A DNA stretch of 64,000 nucleotides from positions 1,750,663-1,814,662 of the forward strand of contig NC_092089.1 in NCBI RefSeq assembly GCF_045679555.1, read 5' to 3'. This DNA comes from Salvelinus alpinus (Eukaryota > Chordata > Actinopteri > Salmoniformes > Salmonidae). Shown piece after piece: positions 43,770-54,982 of the stretch (positions within the stretch are counted from its first letter, which is position 1; each line of letters opens with the position of its first letter). The position numbers and the translations under genes are program-made. Below the pieces are notes generated by a model, which did no database searches, had not been told where the DNA came from, and saw nothing but the letters and a program-made list of their open reading frames with translations.

Positions 43770-46700
43770 CTGAGAAAGAGAGAAAAATAAGTGATACTGC
43801 TGTGAAAAAAGTATCATAAGAATGACGTAACACCGTCATAGACAGTCATGACAACTGAACTGATGTCTGAACTGAACAAACTAAACATGTAATCTAGATA
43901 TATTTCCAAATATTTCCATTACCTGAGGGGTCTTGGGTTGTCCCATGTCTCCTCCATCTCTCTCTCTACCACCTCTTCCACCTGCTGGGGCTCCAGCGCC
44001 CTCCTCTGGTTAGCGCTGGAACTGCTGCTCACCATCCGGGTCAGAACAGACACCCCTGGAGACAACCACTGAGACGGACGTCTGGGGAGGGAGAGAGATA
44101 CATCAGTGATAAGAGTAAGATACTTCAACTGTCTAGTATCAGAAAACTCTATCATACAAACACGTACACACACACCAGCGCACCTGGTTGGAAGTGTGGG
44201 TATCGTGGGGTTATTGGAGGCTCCAAACAGCCGTCCCAAACCCCAGGGGACCACCAATGCTCCATCGACCTGAGGAGGGTCACTCCTGGCCTGGGTACTG
44301 GTCTGGGGCTCTGGGGGGTCTCTGGATGTCCCCTCCTGGTTCTGTACTGCAGACAGGCTGAGTTCAGCCAGGTTCTGGCCCAGCTTGCCCCCCCAGCGTA
44401 ACACAGCCCCCCATCCCTGCTGGATCACCTAGGGAGAGAATAACAGCTCAGAAAAGTGCTGTGTGGTACGGACACTCACCCATGCATTCAAACAAAGACA
44501 CACACACACACATTGAATTGTGCTCACCTGTCCTGCCTGTTGAGAGAGACTGGCCTCCTCAACATTAGGAGGTGCTAGCTCCCTAATTTCTTTCTCCTGA
44601 ACCCACATCAGCTGAGGACTTGTCTCCGCAAGACCCCCAGAGACCTTCGCAGGCCTCACACTGAGACTCGCTTGCTTCAGTGACTCCACCAACCCTCCCA
44701 CCCCTGAGTTGGCCAGGGACGACGAGCTCGCATTATGATTGGTCGCCTCGGGTTCTGCTCTCCCAAAGTCCAGCTCTGATAGGCTCTCGAGATAGCTGCT
44801 GCCCCTGCCTTGGGAAGCGGACCCCCGGGGCGAGAACCTGAATCCCAGGTCCTGATTGGGTGGGCTGGGGATCTCTGGGCTGTGATTGGCTGGATCCAGG
44901 TGGTGGTGCTGGAAGAGCAGGTCGAGGTTAAGGGTCAGGAGACTGAGGGGCTGCAGCAGGAGGAGGAGCTCCTCAAACAGAGGCTGGCAGGAAGTCAACG
45001 ACAAACGCATGAAGGAGGAGGGCCGGTAGAATGTCACCAACACATCTGACAGAGAGAAAGGGAGGCGAAGGAGAGAGAGAGAGAGACAGAGGGGGAGAGA
45101 GGGGGGGTGGGGTGAAGGGAGGAGTGAGAAATAATGTTGTAACATATTAATATTCAAACAGATAGATTGCGGACATGAACTTCAGGCTTCAGAGACTTAC
45201 CACTGCATGACTGGAGATGGGACAGCCAGAAATCCATAAGCTTGATGCTGAACGAGAGAGACAAGAAGCAGGTGAGAATTGGAATTTAAAAAGTCAAACA
45301 GAAAAACCCTAGGAGAGAAGTGCCAGGTCTTACTTGAGGAGGCCGAGGAGGAAGGCGTTGAACCTGTGTTTGTTCTGCCGGAGCTGGGGCTGCTCTCCTA
45401 TTCTGGCCTGGAGGCTGTACAGGGACTGAGTGCTGGGCCCTGGAGGGAGAAGGGGAGCAGAGATGAGAGAAAGAAAGGCTTTGGTTAAGCTTTGGCACAG
45501 AGAAACAAATCAATATCTAATCAACTTGTTATGTTACCTTTGAAATACTGAAATTGAAATGAACAAGTACTGAGTCAATGGAATAACCCTGATCAGCAGA
45601 GTAGTGGGAAGGAGAGAATAAGAGGGAATAGAGGAGGGGAGAGAGTGATAATCAGAGAGAGAGAGATAGAGAGAAGGATGACTCAACACTGCAGAATAAT
45701 GAGTGCCAGACTAGAGCGAGAGAGGAGAGGAGGAGAGAGAGACTGAAAGTACTATGAACCCACATGATGTCTGGGAGGGTGAGAGAGATACACATTGGAG
45801 AGAGGGAAAGAGGAAGAGAGATTGGCTATGTACTTCCATCATGTCTGAGAAAGAGAAACAGAGAGAGATGGATATAGAGAGAGATATATAAATAGATGGA
45901 AAGGCAGGGGGTATAACAACCACAGCCCTCCTATGCTGTCTATGCTCTCTTGTAACCCACCTCTGTACTGTGCTCCAGAGTTCCTACCTGGCCTGGTGGA
46001 GGCCTGGACCAGTCCCCAGGCTGAGTTTGGCCTCCTGCCTGAGATCAAATCACTCTGGTGGGGCTTGAGGCCGTCAGAGAGCAGGCTCCGCAGGGCGGGG
46101 CACAAACACTGCAGCACCAGCCGGCCCAGAGACGGATTCACACTGCTGTCTCCTGATAGGGCCTAGAAAGGGGAGGAGGAGAGGAGATAGAGGTGGCGAG
46201 AGGGAAGAGGGGATGAAGAGGGGAGGAGAGAGGGAAGAGAGGAGAGGGGAGAAATAGGGGAGGAGAGAGAGGGAAGAGAGGAGAGGGGAGAAATAGGGGA
46301 GGAGAGAGGGAAGAGAGGAGAGGAGAGAAATAGGGGAGGAGAGGAGAGGAGAGAAATAGGGGAAGTGAGAGGGAAGAGAGGAGAGGAATAGGGGAGGAGA
46401 GAGGGAAGAGAGGAGAGGAATAGGGGAGGAGGGAAGAGAGGAGAGAAATAGGGGAGGAGAGAGAGGGAAGAGAGGAGAGAAATAGGGGAGGAGAGAGAGG
46501 GAAGAGAGGGGAGAAATAGTGGAGGAGAGAGGGAAGAGAGGAGAGAAATAGTGGAGGAGAGAGAAGAGAGGAGAGAAATAGTGGAGGAGAGAGGGAAGAG
46601 AGGAGAGAAATAGTGGAGGAGAGAGGGAAGAGAGGAGAGGGGAGACATAGGGGAGGAGAGAGAGGGAAGAGAGGAGAGGGGAGGAGAGAGAGGGAAGAGA

Positions 46701-49652
46701 GGAGAGACGGGATAAATAGGGTAGGAGAGAGGGAAGAAAGGAGAGGGTGTTATGGATAGGAGAAGATAAATAGAGAAGGATGAAAACAGAGAGATGGAGA
46801 AGAGAAAGGGAGTAGAGAGAAATATGTGGGAAAGAGGGATGTGGAAGGATGGAGTTAGTACCCAGAGGTTCTGACTACTGAGCCAAAGATAGAAGACAAC
46901 CTAGCACCTTGTTAATGGAGGCAGACTAGGGATATCTGAAGACAACCTAGCACCTTGTTAATGGAGGCAGACTAGGGATATCTGAAGACAACCTAGCACC
47001 TTGTTAATGGAGGCAGACTAGGGATATCTGAAGACAACCTAGCACCTTGTTAATGGAGGCAGACTAGGGATATCTGAAGACAACCTAGCACCTTGTTAAT
47101 GGAGGCAGACTAGGGATATCTGAAGACAACCTAGCACCTTGTTAATGGAGGCAGACTAGGGATATCTGAAGACAACCTAGCACCTTGTTAATGGAGGCAG
47201 ACTAGGGATATCTGAAGACAACCTAGCACCTTGTTAATGGAGGCAGACTAGGGATATCTGAAGACAACCTAGCACCTTGTTAATGGAGGCAGACTAGGGA
47301 TATCTGAAGACAACCTAGCACCTTGTTAATGGAGGCAGACTAGGGATATCTGAAGACAACCTAGCACCTTGTTAATGGAGGCAGACTAGGGATATCTGAA
47401 GACAACCTAGCACCTTGTTAATGGAGGCAGACTAGGGATATCTGAAGACAACCTAGCACCTTGTTAATGGAGGCAGACTAGGGGAGAGGAAGAGGGAGAG
47501 ACAGAAAGAGACAGACAGATATGTCCTGTTATTCAATGGATGATTCATATATGGAGGATTCATATATAGATATAGAGCCACTAACAGGCTGTTTGAGCCA
47601 TCAAGTGTCACAAGTTATTAAGTTCCAATGAGCTGAATGCAACCACCGGTGCTACAGGCCTACGTCTAATTTCAGAGACACGGATACAGAAATCCTATAA
47701 GGCAATGAAGTCTTTTGGGAGTTTGAGCTGGTTGATCTTATGTCTGTCTGTTTTTCACTTTGCCTGTCGGTGTGGAAACCCTGTCATAGCAACAGTTGAC
47801 AGTACGTCGTTAGGAGCGGTAGCTAGGTATTATAAACGCGGGGGTGGAGGTTTGTACTGATTGGATTACCTCCCCTGATCTAAAACCAAAATGTGAAATC
47901 GGAGGAAGATGATTGGCCCTATTGAAATGAACTTGATTGATCCACAGAGGAGAAGCTGGGTTTGCTGCCAGCATCAGACAACAGCGAACAGTAGAAACAA
48001 ACAGGCATGGATATCATAAGGTGAATGCACCAATTTGTAAGTCGCTCTGGATAAGAGCGTCTGCTAAATGACTTAAATGTAAATGTAATGCATGCCCTCA
48101 GAAATACATCATTAAAGTACAGACATAATGAATAAAAAGTCAAGCCCATTTTCCATCTCACATAATGTGGTGTGTATACCATGTTACTAAAGAGACAGTG
48201 TTAAAAATGGTGTTAAACATGGTGTTAAACGCAGAGACAGTGGAAACTGACCTTCTGCACCAGGGTCCGTGAGGAGCTGAACTGAGCCAAAATGGCCTCC
48301 ACTGCCACACTGACTGCACTGACCAGAGCTGTGGACAGGAGCAGTTAGACATACACAAACAGCATTTCTCTAACAGTGTAAATGTACATGAATAAATGTA
48401 CTGTATGTACTGTATATCACATAGACTGTATATAGCATGGTGCTTGCAACGCCAGGGTTGTGGGTTCGATTCCCACGGGGAACCAGTATGAACATGTATG
48501 CACTTAAGTCACTCTGGATAAGAGCGTCTGCTAAATGATTAAAATGTAAATATATACAGGTATATCGTACCTCTTTTTTCTAGCAGGCACAGAGAGGACA
48601 GCCCTAGGCCTCTCAGAGGGGCCTTCACGTCATCGCCCATCCAGGAAGTCCCGCCTCTCTGTACAGAGCCAGCGAATGAGACGCTACGAACCGCTGAGAT
48701 TGACAGAGATGAGATTGAAGGATCACTTACAACCTACTCTACTCTAATCTAATCAGTGGTGGACTCACAGACAGGAAGAGCAATGTTACTTGGTATTTCT
48801 GTTTCAGTATTAGTGATATTAGTTGTTTTAGCAGTTAGTTAAAGCAGTGGTAGAGTAGCAGTACTATCAGTAGTAGTGATAGCATAGTGATAGCATAGTG
48901 ATAGCATAGCTTAGTTTTAAAACATCCCAGTCAAATATTTTTCACAGATTCTAAAATGGTTGTCTTGTACACTTTGCTTTTCCAATATTCTACACAGGAC
49001 ATGGTCCCTTCTGAGGGTGATACATTATGTGAATGGGAAGCGAATGCATTAACCTCGACAGACACAGGAAGCATAAAACCTATTGGAGAAGACCGCCATG
49101 CAGAAGTCAGCTATCAGTCACAGGTTGGTGGCACCTTAGTTGGGGAGGACGGCTCGTGGTCATGTCTGGAGAGGAATGACTGGAATGGTATCAAATACAT
49201 CAAACACCTGGTTGATGCCATTCGCTCCGTTCCCGCCATTATTATGAGCCGTCCTCCCCTCAGCAGCCTCCTGTGGTATCAGTACGGTGTGAGAACATTC
49301 CTTAGTCTGACCTCATGATGAAACATTTAGACACTATAGAAGGTTAGTGTTCAGCCCAGTTTATAGCCATTCACCGCTACATTAAACACATGGTGTATAG
49401 TCATGCATACACTACAGAGTGATAATAATCCTCACAGTGATTATCATGGTTCAACAGAGGCTGAAGGTCATAGCTTTATTAAGGTGAGGTGTCTATTTCA
49501 GCACTCCATGCAACACAGACACACAACAGCATGGACAGACAGAGTAACAGACAGACAGAGAATAGATAAACAAACAGACAGACTACAGACAAACAGACAG
49601 ACTGACTGACAGCGAGATAGATATACACACTCAGACGGACTACAGACAGACT

Positions 49653-49719
<67 letters not shown>

Positions 49720-49757
49720 TGACTGACTGACAGGGCGATAGAGATGTAGATAAACAC

Positions 49758-49799
<42 letters not shown>

Positions 49800-52700
49800 T
49801 GACTGACTGACAGGGCGATAGAGATGTAGATAAACAAACAGACAGACAGACAGACAGACACAGACAGACAGTGTGACAGAGTGTGACAGACAGACTGACA
49901 GGGCGATAGAGATGTAGATAAACACACACACACACAGACAGACAGACAGACAGACTGACAAGGCGATAGAGATGTAGATATACAGACAGAAAGACAGACT
50001 GACAGACAGGCGAGCAGGGTGTTAGACAGACAGACAGACTGACAGACAGGCGAGCAGGGTGTTAGACAGACAGACAGACTGACAGACAGCGTGACAGACA
50101 GACTGACAGGGCGATAGAGATGTAGATATACAGACAGACAGACAGACAGGCGAGCAGGGTGTTAGACAGACAGACAGACAGAGTGACAGTCAGGTGAGCA
50201 GGGTGTTAGACAGACTAACAGACTGACAGACAGGCGAGCAGGGTGTTAGACAGACTAACAGAGTGACAGACAGGCAAGCAGGGTGTTAGACAGACTAACA
50301 GAGTGACAGACAGGCGAGCAGGGTGTTAGACAGACAGACAGTGACAGACAGGTGAGCAGGGTGTTAGACAGACTAACAGAGTGACAGACAGGCGAGCAGG
50401 GTGTTAGACAGACAGACAGAGTGACAGACAGGCGAGCAGGGTGTTAGACAGGCTAACAGAGTGACAGACATGCGAGCAGGGTGTTAGACAGACAGACTGA
50501 CAGACAGGCGAGCAGGGTGTTAGACAGACTAACAGAGTGACAGACAGGCGAGCAGGGTGTTAGACAAACTAACAGAGTGACAGACAGGCGAGCAGGGTGT
50601 TAGACAGACAGACAGACTGACAGACAGGCGAGCAGGGTGTTAGACAGACAGACAGACTGACAGACAGCGTGACAGACAGACTGACAGGGCGATAGAGATG
50701 TAGATATACAGACAGACAGACAGACTGACAGACAGGCGAGCAGGGTGTTAGACAGACAGACAGACAGAGTGACAGTCAGGTGAGCAGGGTGTTAGACAGA
50801 CTAACAGAGTGACAGACAGGCGAGCAGGGTGTTAGACAGACTAACAGAGTGACAGACAGGCAAGCAGGGTGTTAGACAGACTAACAGAGTGACAGACAGG
50901 CGAGCAGGGTGTTAGACAGACAGACAGTGACAGACAGGTGAGCAGGGTGTTAGACAGACTAACAGAGTGACAGACAGGCGAGCAGGGTGTTAGACAGACA
51001 GACAGAGTGACAGACAGGCGAGCAGGGTGTTAGACAGGCTAACAGAGTGACAGACATGCGAGCAGGGTGTTAGACAGACAGACTGACAGACAGGCGAACA
51101 GGGTGTTAGACAGACTAACAGAGTGACAGACAGGCGAGCAGGGTGTTAGACAAACTAACAGAGTGACAGACAGGCGAGCAGGGTGTTAGACAGACTGACA
51201 GACAGGCGAGCAGGGTGTTAGACAGACAGACAGAGTGACAGACAGGCGAGCAGGGTGTTAGACAGACTGACAGAGTGACAGACAGGCGAGCAGGGTGTTA
51301 GACAGACTGACAGAGTGACAGACAGGCGAGCAGGGTGTTAGACAGACTGACAGAGTGACAGACAGGCGAGCAGGGTGTTAGACAGACAGACAGAGTGACA
51401 GACAGGCGAGCAAGGTGTTAGACAGACAGACAGAGTGACAGACAGGCGAGCAGGGTGTTAGACAGACTGACAGAGTGACAGACAGGCGAGCAGGGTGTTA
51501 GACAGAGAGTGACAGACAGGCGAGCAGGGTGTTAGACAGACAGACAGAGTGACAGACAGGTGAGCAGGGTGTTAGACAGACAGACAGAGTGACAGACAGG
51601 TGAGCAGGGTGTTAGACAGACAGACAGAGTGACAGACAGGCGAGCAGGGTGTTAGACAGACAGACAGAGTGACAGACAGGCGAGCAGGGTGTTAGACAGG
51701 GGGAGGGAGTGTGAGAGAGAGAGCTCTTACTCAGCGTGGGCGGCAGCGGCGGAGCCTGGATGAGTTTTGGGGGGTCTGAGGTTTTCCTGGGGGGGATAGG
51801 GGGGTAGAGAAAGGGGTAGTAGAGGGGGGCGGCCAGGGCAGGGAGGGTGTGAGAGCGGGGGAACAAGGGTGAGCTGAGGCAGGATGCGTCCAGGCCCGGA
51901 GGGGGGGCTCCAGAGCGATGGGGGGGGTCGAGAGCCCCGATAGGGGAGAGGCGGGGAGGGGCACCCCTGTGGATGGGACAGTTTTTGGGGTGGTAGAGGT
52001 ACCAGGTAGGGAGGGGAGGGAGATCTTTAGAGGTTCTGCTCTGGCCAGGGCGAGAGGTGTGTGTGTGTGTGTCAGTGCGACCAAGGGAACCGACGGTGTG
52101 TGTTTTGGCATATGCCATCATCATCGCGTCAACGTTTTTATATGGGGTGGTGCAGCCTTGAGTGTGTGTGTCATTGCTGACGAGTGTGTGTGAGCCAGTG
52201 TGAGGCTGTTTATCAGTGACGTTAGCGGTGCAGTAGAGGGAGTCAAAGTCAGTGATGGATTCAGAGCCAAAGCCATACTCCAGCTTTTCTTTAGTCTTGG
52301 AGTCATTCACATAACGATACAAACTATCAATGTTGCTCTTGAAGTCCTTTCCAAAACGATGTGCAGAGTCTAGGCCTCCATCCTTCTTAAAATAGTCACT
52401 ATATCCAGAATCAATATCATTCTTAGAATAAGTTCCATGGCTGTCTTCATTTAAATCTGTGTGAGTGTATGGTGTAGCAAAGGGGTTAGATAACTGGGTA
52501 GTGTAGGGGTTAGGGGCCGTGGCTGTGGACTGGGTAGTGTAGGAGTTAGGGACCGTGGCTGTGGACTGGGTAGTGTAGGGGTTAGGGACCGTGTGGCTGT
52601 GAGATTGGGTTCTTGTCCTTGGGACTGGTCTCGTATGAGCACCACAGTATCCTGGGCGGTAAGGGGGGATTACAGAGTGGAGGAAATAGGAGGAGGGCTG

Positions 52701-54948
52701 GGAGTGGGCCAGGGAGAGAGGGGGTGAGGACACTGCCCAGTCAAAAGGGGCAAAGGGCGAGAAGGGAGAGGAGTATGAGTATCAGGGGCAGGTTGAGGTG
52801 GAAATGGGGATTTGGTAGGGGTAGTTGGGGGCAGGTAGGGGTAGTTGGGGGCCGGTAGGGGTAGTTGGGGACAGGTAGGGGTAGGTAGGGGTAGTTGGGG
52901 GCAGGTAGGGGTAGGTAGGGGTAGTTGGGGGCAGGTAGGGGTAGTTTGGGGGCAGGTAGGGGTAGTTTGGGGCAGGTAGGGGTAGTTTGGGGGCAGGTAG
53001 GGGCAGGTAGGGGTAGTTGGGGGCAGGTAGGGGTAGTTGGGGGCAGGTAGGGGTAGTTGGGGGCAGGTAGGGGTAGTTTGGGGGCAGGTAGGGGCAGGTA
53101 GGGGTAGTTGGGGGCAGGTAGGGGTAGTTTGGGGTCAGGTAGGGGTAGTTTGGTGGCAGGTAGGGGTAGTTTGGTGGCAGGTAGGGGCAGGTAGGGGTAG
53201 TTGGGGGCAGGTAGGGGTAGTTTGGGGGCAGGTAGGGGTAGTTTGGTGGCAGGTAGGGGCAGGTAGGGGTAGTTGGGGGCAGGTAGGGGTAGTTTGGGGG
53301 CAGGTAGGGGTAGTTGGGGGCAGGTAGGGGGGGTTGGGGTAGTTGGGGGCCGGAGGACAAGCGAAAGCGGAGGAGAGGAGAAGGTAAAGCAGAGCCATGG
53401 ACAAACGTTGGAAGGAAGGATGGGATAGAGGGATGAGAACAAGGAGAGGAGCAAAAATGTATGTTGCAAATAAATTGGGAGAGAGAGAGATGGAGAGAAT
53501 GTTAGTGTCTGTTGAGAGAAGAATGCAATGTAAACCAGTAAACCACCACAACATGCAGTAACGCAGTACACCACCCAGTACCCACACAACAACATATGTC
53601 CAATAGTCTGACCCAACAGACGCACAGACTGACCACAATACATCACAGAGTCAATGGAGGTGGTTCATGAACAGAGGAGTCGAAGTTCAGGTTTAGAGAA
53701 GCCTTTCTCTTTCGTTTCCTACTCTCACAGTCGTTCACCATTATTTCAACCACGCCCAAACCTTTAAGCTAGTGGTTTCACGTTCTACTCTTCCGTCAGT
53801 GTGTATTCTGTATTATAAAACGGATATGTGCAGGTGACTGGCAAAGATGAGGTTATCACTGTCCATAGCTGGTGCCACTCTCTCTCTGTACAGTAGTGGT
53901 ATGCTGTTCTCTCTCTCTCTGTACAGTAGTGGTATGCTGTTCTCTATCTCTCTGTACAGTAGTGGTATGCTGTTCTCTCTCTCTCTGTACAGTAGTGGTA
54001 TGCTGTTCTCTCTCTCTCTGTACAGTAGTGGTATGCTGTTCTCTCTCTCTCTGTACAGTAGTGGTATGCTGTTCTCTCTCTCTCTGTACAGTAGTGGTAT
54101 GCTGTTCTCTCTCTCTCTGTACAGTAGTGGTATGCTGTTCTCTATCTCTCTGTACAGTAGTGGTATGCTGTTCTCTCTCTCTCTGTACAGTAGTGGTATG
54201 CTGTTCTCTATCTCTCTGTACAGTAGTGGTATGCTGTCCTCTATCTCTCTGTACAATAGTGGTATGCTGTTCTCTCTCTCTCTGTACAGTAGTGGTATGC
54301 TGTTCTCTCTCTCTCTGTACAGTAGTGGTATGCTGTTCTCTATCTCTCTGTACAGTAGTGGTATGCTGTCCTCTATCTCTCTGTACAGTAGTGGTATGCT
54401 GTCCTCTATCTCTCTGTACAGTAGTGGTATGCTGTCCTCTATCTCTCTGTACAGTAGTGGTATGCTGTTCTCTCTCTCTCTGTACAGTAGTGGTATGCTG
54501 TTCTCTCTCTCTCTCTGTACAGTAGTGGTATGCTGTTCTCTCTCTCTCTGTACAGTAGTGGTATGCTGTTCTCTATCTCTCTGTACAGTAGTGGTATGCT
54601 GTTCTCTATCTCTCTGTACAGTAGTGGTATGCTGTCCTCTATCTCTCTGTACAGTAGTGGTATGCTGTCCTCTCTCTCTCTCTCTCTCTGTACAGTAGAG
54701 GCATGCTGTTCTCTCTCTCTCTGTACAGTAGTGGTATGCTGTCCTCTATCTCTCTGTACAGTAGTGGTATGCTGTTCTCTCTCTCTCTGTACAGTAGTGG
54801 TATGCTGTCCTCTGTCTCTCTCTGTACAGTAGTGGTATGCTGTCCTCTCTCTCTCTCTGTACAGTAGTGGTATGCTGTCCTCTCTCTCTCTCTGTACAGT
54901 AGTGGTATGCTGTCCTCTCTCTCTCTCTCTGTACAGTAGTGGTATGCT

Positions 54949-54982
<34 letters not shown>

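Noticed and set aside
43590-43817. Open frame on the - strand overlapping the rusc1 SH3 exon in another phase
   Set aside because: The SH3 frame ending at 43604 matches RUSC1 and the preceding exon phase; this frame does not.
48420-48490. tRNA-like B box suggesting a tRNA gene
   Set aside because: It lacks a complete cloverleaf and is followed by the conserved SINE core and tail, so it is a SINE head.
49984-51705. 40-bp units resembling a CRISPR array
   Set aside because: No spacers; a minisatellite with higher-order duplication.
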